28,075 nt of DNA from Chytridium lagenaria (Eukaryota > Chytridiomycota > Chytridiomycetes > Chytridiales > Chytridiaceae): the NCBI GenBank assembly GCA_025449115.1, contig JAHLKC010000256.1:1-28075 (forward strand), read 5' to 3'. Numbering within the stretch: the stretch's first letter is position 1; each line of letters starts with the position of its first letter. Positions 9,419 through 19,140 of this stretch are shown in pieces. Both the position numbers and the translations under genes were made by a program. Below the pieces are notes generated by a model that saw nothing but the letters and a program-made list of their open reading frames with translations, was not told the DNA's origin and made no database searches.

Positions 9419-10402
9419 ATTCATGGCTTTCTTTCTGTTTCTTCATTCGGTGGAGGCGGGGACCAAGTTTATAACGCAGTATATCTTTTTCTTTTAATGA
9501 GTAAAAATAAATACACACTTGACAGAAATTCGCTTAAGCGACAATATGCTTATTGACTTTTGAGACGCTTATAAATAATAAGCCCAGACATTTAATAAGG
9601 GAGATTAATGATGCAGGTGACAGCTTACGCGATGGACATATTCAATGTAGAACGCGTATAAATATTTAGGAAACCAGCTGAATGCGTGAAAAGCTTCAAC
9701 CTTAAACAAAAAGTAACGTTTTATTAATTGCGAGCTGAGAGCTCTTGCGAAATCAGAAATATCATTAAAACGTTTTAGACATGATATTAACACCATTACA
9801 AAAATCTCTAATTCATTGTAAAAATACCTTTTTACCACCACATTCGGCACGCATATCAACATCTAAAGCCTTCCCGCTTTTATTGGCTAAAACTTCTCAT
9901 CTGCCACTACCTCACTCCAAAATTGCTCCCTACCGCCAATCTAGTGGCAACTATCACTCCGAAAAACTTACTCACCGTATGCCAAGATCCCCAAGGAGCT
10001 TGCTCAACAACTTCCACCATGTTCAAGTACCCCTTTCCGTCCGCATCTTCTCCTAGGAATCACAAAGAAACTTCCAACCACTTGTACCGCAGAAATCACC
10101 ACCAACGTAACGAAAGCTCTCTGATATGGTCTTGTGGCTAAATTAATGAATGAATGTGTTCAAGCCGTCATGACCACACATTTCTTTTGTCCCACTTGTA
10201 GTTTCACACAGCCCAGTCTACCGAAAAAGGGAGCTGACAAGTCTTTTGGCAAGTCCATCATCAGGCTTCTGCAGCACATCACAAATCCCAAGATTTTAAC
10301 GCATACGAAAACGATCCAAAATAATTTAATTGACTGCTTTATTATTCTCCACAAAATATGCGGATATTATTAATTAAAATATGTATAAGCTACGTGATTT
10401 TC
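9419..10402. other. Spacer with one possible orphan exon at 10052-9976 (minus strand)
   Basis: Downstream of the split gene I see no complete gene. On the minus strand a 77-nt stretch (10052-9976) is bounded by a pyrimidine-rich AG and a GTGAGT donor. It reads EDADGKGYLNMVEV and EQAPWGSWHT. No partner exons could be joined, so it may be a relic or chance. Confidence 0.25.
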
Positions 10403-12198
10403 TCATTCCTCCACAATCGCCCCCTTTTTAACAAGTACCATCGGCCGCATCCAGATATAATGGATACTCATCTTGATACCCTCTGCCTCCTCCTCTCCCT
10501 TCTCAAAGTTAATCTCAAGCAGGCACGGCTTTTCAGCCTCAAATCGGTTGGGCGTCACCTTAGGATCGGAATCAGTCTTATCCGATCCCTCCAACTCATG
10601 CCTAATAAACTTGATCGTCTTCCCAAACCCACTAAACGTCAACTCCACGCTCTCAACACCATCCTCTCCCTTCTCTCCAACCTTCACAACCACCTCTTTG
10701 TTCATGGCAAACTTTTCCGGTACCTCCTCAGCTTCATAAACGAAGGTTCCAGTCACTTTCTCAATATCAAGACGTTCCGGAACGACAGGATCCTTTTTGT
10801 CGTCATCCTCGCCAGAAGGTCGAGATGGCTTCTTGCCGCGAATGGGGCGCTCGTAGAACTTACCAATAGCCTCCCGGATCACCCAAAGAATGTAATGTGT
10901 GTCGTCGGAATCTGCAGACGCCGAGCTGAGAAGGACAAGGCTTTCACCAGAGTCTGCGATTCCCTCAGCGTATAAAGTGTAGCCTTCATTCGCTCCACCA
11001 TGCTGGAAAACAAGATAGTATGAGTATAGGGCATATTCGAAAAGAGGCAGATAAATGTATGCAGAAAACCTTACCATGTACATCAACCTCCATTAATCTC
11101 TTCAACCATCCAGCCTAGTCGAATCCCACCCATGAGTCCCTGTCTCTCCAACATCCTCCAAGCCGTCTCCTTCTTCAAAAGTGCTCCATCAACCCCACTC
11201 AAACTCTCCCAAAACTCTTCAAAAACAATCCCATCTCTTCCGCACTGGACCATAACCCAGCTGCAGCATTCTCGGGGTACAAATGGCAACCCCCAGGAAC
11301 AGGCGTAAGCTCCATCTCGTGACCACATGCAACGTCGCCGTTGTTGACGAGGGTGGTGCGAGGTTGGACAAAAGTGCTGGAGGTCATACCAGCGGGTTCA
11401 AGGACGAGATCTTTCATGGCCTCAGGGAAAGATTGACCTGTGATAGTCTCGATGATAAGTTGAAGGACAGTGGTTCCACCCTACATGATTCCGCGATATT
11501 ATTATTACAGAAAAATGAAGGAAGGGCCGATAACGAGCAAAACTCACCCCAGAGTACATTGGCATGAAACCTGGGACTCCAACAACCTCAACCTTCTCAG
11601 AGTTCCCATTCCCAATCACAATATCCACCGTCTGTTTCGGCATCTCCTCCTTCCCCTCTAAAACGCTTTTCCTGTTATATCCCGTAAACCCACTCGTGCA
11701 TGTCCCTCCCAGATGCGCCATCAACATTCCAACGGTAACTCCCTCAAACCCTTTCAAATCCACATACTCTCCGACCTCCTTCTCAAGCTGCACCAACCCT
11801 TTCTCCACCAACCTCATAATACCAACACACGCGACAGGTTTCGAGATAGAAGCCATCTGGTAGGCCGTGGAAACGGTGATGGGTTTATCGGCAAACGCTG
11901 GTGGGAGAAACGTGGCGGTGATATCATCGACAGGACCGTTATGACGAACACCGTAAGCCTTTGACCAAAGCGGCTCAGCGTTCTTGCCAAGGACGTTGAT
12001 GGACACAGAAGCACATCCGAAGCGACGGAGGACCTGGAGGAGACGATTGTTGCGGTCAATCGGACTGGGACTAGTAGTAGGAGGGGTTATCTTGTTAGAT
12101 CCATGATTTTTCAGAGTGTTAATCTCTGGGATGGAGTGTTCGGCCTCGAGAGCCAAAAGAGCATCTTCGACAAATTGAATAGCGTCAGCAGAGGTCAT
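10403..12198 (-). CDS. Beta-lactamase-fold serine hydrolase (class C/EstB-like), paralogue 1, frame-broken
   Basis: Penicillin-binding-type serine hydrolases use a Ser-x-x-Lys nucleophile; fungal members are usually esterases or of unknown substrate. Exon 1 is 12198-11548 (217 codons, MASISK with Ser117 and Lys120). Intron 11547-11481. Exon 2 is 11480-11075, starting GGTTVLQ right after MYSG, so the YSGGG box spans the junction. Intron 11074-11003. Exon 3 is 11002-10403, opening HGGANEGY, the third active-site box. There is no signal peptide, so it is probably intracellular. Two one-base losses break exon 2: in a T run (plus-strand AAAA 11211-11214) and near 11086. Adding one base at each restores similarity to the paralogue at 22102-23933. 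The substrate cannot be told from sequence. Confidence 0.88.
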
Positions 12199-12266
12199 GA
12201 GTGATTCTTTATGGAGATACTTTTGGTGCAGACTTTTATTAGGTTAGCGGGATACTTGATCCCTCT

Positions 12267-12273
12267 TTTTATA
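12267..12273 (-). promoter_or_regulatory. TATA box of hydrolase paralogue 1
   Basis: TATAAAA on the minus strand, about 70 bp upstream of the ATG at 12198. The second paralogue has the same box at the same distance. Confidence 0.6.
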
Positions 12274-12518
12274 CGAGATGTCATGGCAGTTTGAAGGGGG
12301 GCCGAGTCACTCAAATTTCATGGATTCAGACTATCCCTAAACATCCCTGAAATGCTGCTGACAGCGTCAGTTGGCTGGTGTGGTCAAGTCCAAGAAAGGG
12401 CAAGTTGGGTTTTTCCATGTCAACTTTTTAATTTTTTTTCCAATTTTTTTCGAGTATTTCGAGTCTTTCCTTCTTTTTACCACATACCTCATTTTCCATC
12501 CCTACATATTTCGCGAGA

Positions 12519-12889
12519 TTATTTACTACAAATCGCCCTTTTCACACTAATTGCCCGCTTAAGGCTGTCTTCGTCATTTTTAGCCTCAAAAAACGTAATC
12601 GACAGCAGGGACGGTTTCTCAACCTTTAAGTGATTTCGCGTCGCCTTGGGGGTCTTCGTCGCCGTCAGTCCTCCGTACATTGCCAGTTTCTTCAAATATT
12701 CATGCCTATAAATGAACTTGATCACATTGATATTACGCTTCGGGACGACACAGCCCTTTTTTTCGTCAGGTCCAATGGATGGCCGAGCGGATTCTTGCCG
12801 ATAAGTGGACGCCCATAGAATTTGCAGATGGCCTCGCGAATCACCCAAATGACCTCGAGAGCCAAGAGAAATGCGTCGGTGGAGGTCAT
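12519..12889 (-). pseudogene. Collapsed third copy of the beta-lactamase-like hydrolase
   Basis: It starts MTSTDAFLLALE at ATG 12889, matching the first residues of the two paralogues (MTSADAIQFVEDALLALE). It then jumps straight to VIWVIREAICKFYGRP, which in the intact genes lies in exon 3, over 300 residues later. All three active-site boxes are lost. The frame then shifts, and the remnant VVPKRN...VEKPSLLSITF matches the C-terminal part, with a further gap. It sits 0.7 kb upstream of paralogue 1 on the same strand, so it probably arose as a tandem duplicate that lost its middle. It cannot be catalytic. Confidence 0.82.
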
Positions 12890-13353
12890 GGTTTTCCCAG
12901 TTATTGAAATCTGCTCTGTAGATTTTCAGCTGAAGCCATATGTAACAAGCAGCGGCGCTCCCCTTTAAAAAGTGAAGAGGCTTAACATGTTGTTTCCATG
13001 GTTTAAGAAGGAATTGTCATCTGTTTTACAATAAAAAGCCTGATTTATTTAAACTTACGACTCTGATAATGAGTGACGTTGGAAACAACATGCGAAAACA
13101 TGCAGCCGTGGGTGAGGGATAGATAGGGCGGGGTTAGACATTTGGGGAGTTGAGGAGTTGAGAAGACGATACTGTGGATGTTTGTGTGAATGAACGATGG
13201 TGAAGGGAAGTAAGGAAAGGGAAACAAGGTATTGGAAGCCAAAAAAAAAAAAAAAAAAACTGCCGTGGATAAAGAAAAATTGGTCGTAATTTATAGAGGG
13301 CTCCTGAATTCAACGGAGATTTATAAGTCTTGATTTCTCGAATCGAAATGCTT
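12890..13353. other. Spacer with an A19 tract
   Basis: No gene seen. A run of 19 A is at 13241-13259. The rest is AT-rich and would be the 3' flank of the next minus-strand gene. Confidence 0.45.
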
Positions 13354-13602
13354 TCACAACTCGATGTAGCACATCTTGTCGGTAATCTTGCAGCCAATCT
13401 CACTAGGAAGGCAGGCGCATACAGACTGGCACAAAGTATGCATTTCGTTCTTGCATTTCAGTTGTGGGCCGCAATGGCAGAAGGTGTGGCAGGTTTTGGC
13501 GACGGCGTGGTTACCCTTCCTGCAGAACATAGCGTCGGATTGCGACGTGACGAAAACGAGGGCGATGAGGAGGGAAAGAAGGAATTGGATGGTGCACTTC
13601 AT
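13354..13602 (-). CDS. Small secreted cysteine-rich protein, 82 aa
   Basis: A single-exon frame starts at ATG 13602 with a strong signal peptide (MKCTIQFLLSLLIALVFV, cleavage probably after QSDA). The mature part of about 58 residues holds ten cysteines (AMFCRK, KTCHTFCHC, LKCK, TLCQSVCAC, IGCK, KMCY), enough for five disulfides, and ends soon after the last Cys. I do not recognise the family; the pattern is that of secreted knot-like or effector-like peptides. A TATA palindrome lies about 90 bp upstream. It is flanked by two other minus-strand secreted-protein genes. Function unknown. Confidence 0.75.
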   Translation of the reverse strand: MKCTIQFLLSLLIALVFVTSQSDAMFCRKGNHAVAKTCHTFCHCGPQLKCKNEMHTLCQSVCACLPSEIGCKITDKMCYIEL

Positions 13603-13690
13603 CTTTAATGTGACGGCGGAAAAATGCGGAGTGTGGGATCTGATATTTTAGTTGACGTTGGGGAGTATGCTAAAAGAGGGGGATTTGGTC

Positions 13691-13700
13691 GTTTATAAAC
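13691..13700 (-). promoter_or_regulatory. TATA box of the ten-cysteine secreted protein gene
   Basis: gtttataaac, a perfect 10-bp palindrome, lies 88 bp upstream of ATG 13602. Confidence 0.5.
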
Positions 13701-14195
13701 GCGTTTTGCCCAGGATTTCCCATAATAAAATACATCGTTAATGGTGAACCTTGGCTTGGGATCAATTGCTCATCGCTTTTTTTTTACCGTCTCTGCAAAT
13801 ATACTATGCCGCCTTAACGTTTTCTTTTCGGCATTGTGCGTCATTTTTTTTTTCAAGGCTTGGTATTATTGTACTTTGGAGAAGGGGTCTGGGTTCTAGT
13901 GCCAAGTCATCTGCAGCTGTTAAACGAATTTGCCCATGAGATTGAAATCCCTGCAACGTTATTTGAGCCTCCATTACTGTCATTGACTGAAACCATTTTC
14001 TTTCAACGGTTTCATTCTGGATGATGATGAGGAAGATGAAGTCTTTTGAAATATTGGAAGAAGGGGTTACGGAAAATATATGTTCCGAGCATCCGTAACC
14101 CTCATTACGAAAGAACGCATCAGAACTTTTTATAAACTTGCTCTCTATTCTGGAATAAACAATTGGGGGTGAAACCATTGTAAAAATGGACGCCT

Positions 14196-15105
14196 TTAAA
14201 AAGCAGCACCCACAACCACCGCCAGAATTCCTCCCGCAACAATACCCAGACCCATCCAGAACCCTTAATCGCCGCACTGTGTGATCAAAGACGGGTCCTT
14301 CTTCTCCGTCGAGATCGGCTTTGGCTGCTCCGTGGTCACAGTCAACTCTGTCGTTTCTGGAACGCTTGTCGTCGTCTTCGGTTTCTTTGTCTTGGGGTTC
14401 TTGGTCGTCGTCGTCTTGGTGTGTTTTTTAGGGGCAGGTCGTCCAATGAAGCATACATCAAATATCTCGCGAAGACCTGCAACACCCGAATCGCATTCGT
14501 TGACTCCAAGGCAGGCGTCGTAGAGACGGATGGGATCGCACATGCATTCCTCCTTGGGGATGGAGACTGTGAAAAGATTCAAAGGATTACCGGCGCGGCG
14601 GACTTTCTTGAAACAACTGGAGTTGGAAGCTTGGAGGAACTGGAAAGGGTGTTAAACTATAGTGGGTAATGGGACCTACTTTGAATGATTGCCTGTAAGA
14701 TTTATCGCAAGGACCATCCTTAATGTAAACATCCTTTTTTACATCCCTCCAAAACGGATGGGACGTCAATGTCAGACTCAGTGTCGGTTGGGGAAGGTGA
14801 CGGTGCGGGTCTAGTCCGACGAGGCGATCGTGTGGGTTTAGGAGCTGGATCCTCCTCATCCGGCTTCGGATCTTCAGATGGAGTGGGATCTTCGGTTGGA
14901 GCTGGTTCCTCAGGATCTTCAGTTGGAGTCGGCTCTTCATCGTCATTGGATGGACTCGGTTTTGGGCGTCTTGCACGCTCGGCTATACCAAAAGTGGGGA
15001 CCTTGCGACCAGATCTAATGAGGGCTCGTTGACTTGGGACAAGGCGATTTGGAGGTGCGCGAGGACGCAGAGGGATACCAGCAGAAGGATGGTTGTGAGC
15101 TGCAT
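14196..15105 (-). pseudogene. Paralogue of the split secreted eight-cysteine protein, with frame breaks and a nonsense codon
   Basis: ATG at 15105 gives a signal peptide (MQLTTILLLVSLCVLAHLQ) nearly identical to that at 2592. Exon 1 (15105-14680) continues with PSNDD, a repeated P-T-E-D-P linker and EGC...DGPCDK. A 40-bp phase-0 intron (14679-14640) follows at the same site as in the paralogue. Exon 2 (14639-14196) carries KKVRRAGNP, CMCDPIRLYDAC, VNEC, DVCF and a Lys/Thr/Pro stalk. Damage: one base missing in a C4 run (plus 14996-14999), one extra in an A6 run (plus 14735-14740), and TAA at 14267-14265. The last cuts off 22 residues that still match the hydrophobic GPI-type tail, ending VVVGAAF. 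The two indels compensate and may be assembly errors; the nonsense codon is not of that kind. A truncated, unanchored secreted product is possible. Confidence 0.82.
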
Positions 15106-15898
15106 GTTTGATTATGGTAGATGGCGGTATCTTGGAAACTGATGGGGTGATGGTGGGGGTGTTTGGTACTATAAATGTTGAGGGAAAAACGAGGCTGAAC
15201 CCAAGCCGTCTGCACTTTTTAAGTGGTTTTTTTAATAAATTGTAAGTCAGACAAAAAAAATACTCAAAGCCTGACATTTCCTGACGACGGCGAGGTATAA
15301 TATACCTAGCGAGGAGGCTATATATAGACACGGAATGAAATATCCTCCTTCCAATCAGGGTAACGACGGAAAACTGTGCTCCTGCGGTCTTTGGGCTGCA
15401 AAAGGTGTTTGCGGCGGCGGTGACTCTGTGTAAAAGTGATATTCATTTACTTCGACACGGAGTCATGAAGAATATTGCGTTGAGTTTACCTTGACACCAT
15501 CTCCCTTCTTATCCACCTTCAAAGGCAAAAGTGAGAACGTTTGAGCTTGAAATGGAGCTGACAACGTTTAATGATTTTCGACCTTTAATTAAAACACGTC
15601 CGATTTACACACATGTCGCATAAAAAAGAAACTGAAGCGAACTTTAAATATGAGCCAGAAAGCGCAGTCCGTCTCGAAGGCTTAAGAAAAAAGAAGAGAA
15701 TAAAATATGGAAGCATAAACATGTAAAGAAGAAAAACGGAAGCATAAGAATAAAAAAATATACAGAAAAAAACGGCCAAAGCAAACGGAATGAACAAATG
15801 TTTCAAAGTCAACTCAAACTCAAGTAAAGAGCCCCACAATGCCATGAAACCTTGTACATTCGAACAATCTCCCCGCTGCGATCTTGTGAGTAATAGTC
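15106..15898. other. Spacer, no gene recognised
   Basis: Holds the promoter of the 14196-15105 gene, with a weak TATA-like element (TTTATAG on the minus strand near 15170), and the 3' flank of the next gene. An 86-codon hydrophobic AT-rich frame at 15585-15845 is judged to be chance. Confidence 0.4.
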
Positions 15899-16120
15899 TC
15901 AGATAGCTGTTGGTGCCGCATTCAAGTACGCAACCTCGTCAAAGTTGGGAACAAGACCCAAAGCATTGCTTTCACCCGTCTTGCCCTTGATGATGATAAC
16001 AACACCACCTGGTTCGGGAGATGGGCTGGCGCGAGGACCAGACGGAGCAGCGACGGTGAGATGCATGGAGAAGACGATGGCGAGAAAGAGGACAAGGAGA
16101 AAGGTGATGGTGGGGTGCAT
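15899..16120 (-). CDS. Small secreted protein, 73 aa, unknown
   Basis: ATG at 16120 gives MHPTITFLLVLFLAIVFS, a typical signal peptide that probably ends at TVA-APSG. The mature part is about 48 residues, has no cysteine, and starts with a Pro/Ser stretch (SGPRASPSPEPGG). It then has a hydrophobic patch (VVIIIKG) and ends VAYLNAAPTAI. There is a TATA box (TATATAA, plus 16255-16261) 135 bp upstream. I do not recognise it. It could be a small secreted structural or signalling peptide; a chance open frame is possible but unlikely given the signal peptide and TATA. Confidence 0.55.
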   Translation of the reverse strand: MHPTITFLLVLFLAIVFSMHLTVAAPSGPRASPSPEPGGVVIIIKGKTGESNALGLVPNFDEVAYLNAAPTAI

Positions 16121-19076
16121 TTTTGAGTGAGGTTTCTCGTTGACAACGAGTGATGAAGGGAAGGCGATGGTAGATGATGCTTTGGGGGGTGTTGTTTGAA
16201 GGGAAGACGATGCTTGGCGATGCTTTGTGGGGGGAAGAACCTGTGATTGTGACCTTATATAGCCTTTGAACTCGACTTGAGTAGAAATTGCATCGGCATT
16301 GACGTTTTCGTCAAAGGTGATGGACTTTGCCGGCCATTGCGGATGGACGCGTCATATACGGAAAACAGTTAACACATTAATAACTATATTGCAGGTGGTC
16401 GGGTCCGCAGGTTTGCTTTACGAGAAGGATCACGACAACAGCAAACCCAGGCTACAATATGGCCGAATTAAGAAAAGGAGTCCGGCTTTTGAATACCGAT
16501 TAAATGAGGAAAGAAGCCCATGACGTTGTGAGAGGCTGAACCTCGATGCCTGTCATGTCAATGCTGGTTGTTTGAAACAAGTCGAATTTGACAACCACGC
16601 AGGAGAGGTGAACTTCTTTCTCTAAACAGCTGCTAAAATCCAAAGACTTTGAAGAAAAAGACTGTAGGAGATGGCCCAGCTGATGAGCGACGCTATGCTA
16701 CTTAGGGTATAGACTATTCTCAGTTCACGAAAAGCATGATCGCCGAGTTAAGCAGTTAAGGGCTCCACTCAAAAATTATACAAAAAAATATAACGGAGAC
16801 TCCATCTTCATGCAAGCAATAGAACTACAGGATGTCCATTTTCTCCTTCCAAATAAACTTATCAAACACAAAAAAAGTAATGTTGTTTTCCGTTATATTT
16901 ATAGATAATACAGAAAAAACACCTCGTAAACGCTCTTCATTTTCGCCTCATTCCAATTTTTCTCACATAAACATCGTCATCCTTCTCCGGCACTGTCTAC
17001 TGAAACAATCCACCCACCATCTTAGTAAACCCGCCAGTTTTCCGCCACAAACCGTCGTATTCACCCCTATTTTCTCCAATCGTAATGAATACTCACAGGC
17101 TCCTTAACAACGCTTCCGCTCCTCGCACACACTGTCATCAAAACTCACCACACACCATCAAGGGCGTGAAGTTCCGCTTCAGGGTCCCGTAGTTGGAGGT
17201 CTCCCAATTCAGATCAAGGCAACGACGTGAGGCTCTGACAAATAGTAAAGCAAGTCGTATGGAGTGGGAATAATAAGATGATACTCTTGCTTTCAATATT
17301 AAATACCTTCCAAGCAAAGGGCTGACACTAACTAACGTCATTAACGAACAGGGTTGTAAATCTATGTAGAATCGCCATCGATCCTCCCCTGTTATTGGCA
17401 TCACCATCACCATCAACCCAAAATCTAAAACCCTTCACGCAAGCAGCATCCCTGCAGCGACCCTGCTTTTATCCCTTATCTCAAAAACTCTCTTTCCAAA
17501 AAAAAAAAAAAAAAAAAAAAAAAAGGGGGCTTGGCCGCTTGTGCCAAAAGATGTGTAACATTTGTGTTTTGGGAGAGATAAAACGGGTGTCAGCGCTGGT
17601 GAGTGCTTTGGAAGGCGCGTTCTCCACGCCATCATCTCACCTTGAAGATGGTACTGACATAATACTACATCACCTTGTTGTGTTTGTATATGGTGTTTTT
17701 GAGATTTATAGAAGGGTTGGGGAGAACAGAAAGCATGTCCTTCTTAAAGGCATCCGAGTTAATGACCTATCACGAAATTAGCCTAACCACATACATCATC
17801 GTTAGCAAGGCAACATAGACTCAGTCTCATTGAAAAACCACAAGACCAAAACAAGTGGCTTGCGTGATCGGTATGAAAGTAATAGCGGCAAGCTGTCATT
17901 TGCATTGTACCGAGAGATGAGGATCAGCCACGCAGGATACTAATTGCGGATTTCGTTGGTAAAGGATCACTTACTAATTCAATTTCTTAGCTAATCTTGT
18001 AACCAAACAGAACGGGTGAAGGTATGATGATCATCTTCCTTCATATCTTCCATGCATCAAGTTCCCAACATGACATCCTCATCATGATTATTGAAGCAGA
18101 AACGGCGACTTTGACGTTCTATGACGGCAAGAGATAAAGAAACTTTGCCTTTCCATCAACCCAAGGTCCATGCAGCGATGATCGTTATCAGCTTTGAGCA
18201 TCCATCATCAATCCAGGATCATATCTTCAAGTCAAGGTAGACCCACCCTTTGCCTTATCCATATATTCCCAAGCGTGGCAGTACGGGGCGATTTTGGGTA
18301 GGAGACAACGGGTTGCATCCCTGTCCCACTTTGTTTATCGCGAAAACTTGCGCACTGCTGTCACCTCCTCCTCCTCTCTCTCTCGATGGGTCAACCGCCG
18401 TTTTTCGATTAGAATTGATTAAAAGCAATTTACCTGAGAGAATGAGAAATCATCCCAATGTGTGTTGTGCTCAACATTCCGACTTCTTATCGGTTTGGTG
18501 TCTCTTTTTCTGTTATCGCTTTTAAACGGCTGCGTCAAAGAGAAAAGATAAAACAGAGAAAGAAGGAGAGGAGAGGAGAGGAGAGAAGACGTCTTGTGAA
18601 TGTCACATACGGTTTGTACAACCACACTCAAATTTACCATTTCCAGGCTCATGTGTGACAGATGACGTCCTTTCAACATGAAAATGGTGATACAGCTTCA
18701 TTCCCCTTCCGGACTGTTCCGATAAGAAATATTCTAGTGTGACTGTCACTGTCATACAAGAGAGAGCTGACAAGGTAATCAATTACAGAGTACAAATTGA
18801 AGTTGTCACTTTTCACCCCCTTTGTTTTTTCGTCTTTTTATCTTTTCTATAAATAATAATATGTATTAATTTCCTTTTATTTACTCCAACAACTCAGCAA
18901 CCAATGAAAATCCACTTCTTATTCATTCATTAAATTTTCCTCAATGAATTTAATAATAAAAATTCTATCGATTCTCTTTCTCGTCTTTTTTCTACTCATC
19001 ACTCGACCTTCTTTCCCTTTTTTTTTTTCTCACTTCACACTTGCAAAAAAAAAAAAGGGCCAACAACACTACACAG
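16121..19076. other. About 3-kb gene-poor stretch with simple repeats
   Basis: No open frame here has a convincing start, domain or codon pattern. Visible structure: an imperfect direct repeat of gaaggga-gcgatg...gatgcttt blocks at about 16153-16235, an A27 tract at 17498-17524, and a GA-rich gaggagaggag tract at about 18561-18588. The last 700 bp would be the promoter region of the nucleoside transporter. Confidence 0.45.
17498..17524 (+). repeat. A27 homopolymer tract
   Basis: 27 consecutive A followed by five G. No retroposed gene body is recognisable upstream, so a poly(A) tail origin is not supported. Confidence 0.8.
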
Positions 19077-19083
19077 TATAAAT
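19077..19083 (+). promoter_or_regulatory. TATA box of the nucleoside transporter gene
   Basis: tataaat lies 64 bp upstream of ATG 19141 and is followed by a CT-rich leader, as in strongly expressed fungal genes. Confidence 0.6.
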
Positions 19084-19140
19084 ACCTTCAACACATTTCT
19101 CTTTTCCTTTTTTTCTTCATCACCCCATACACTATAGATC

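Noticed and set aside
14680..15105. Programmed frameshifting in the secreted paralogue
   Set aside because: The two shifts lie in simple homopolymers, are absent from the paralogue, and the same kind of shift recurs in unrelated genes.
15585..15845. Hydrophobic 86-codon ORF as a membrane protein
   Set aside because: Very AT-rich Phe/Leu/Tyr composition, no promoter element, and it lies where the 3' flank of the next gene is expected.
17395..17781. 128-codon ORF spanning the A27 tract
   Set aside because: The frame crosses a homopolymer coding poly-Lys and shows no conserved feature on either side.
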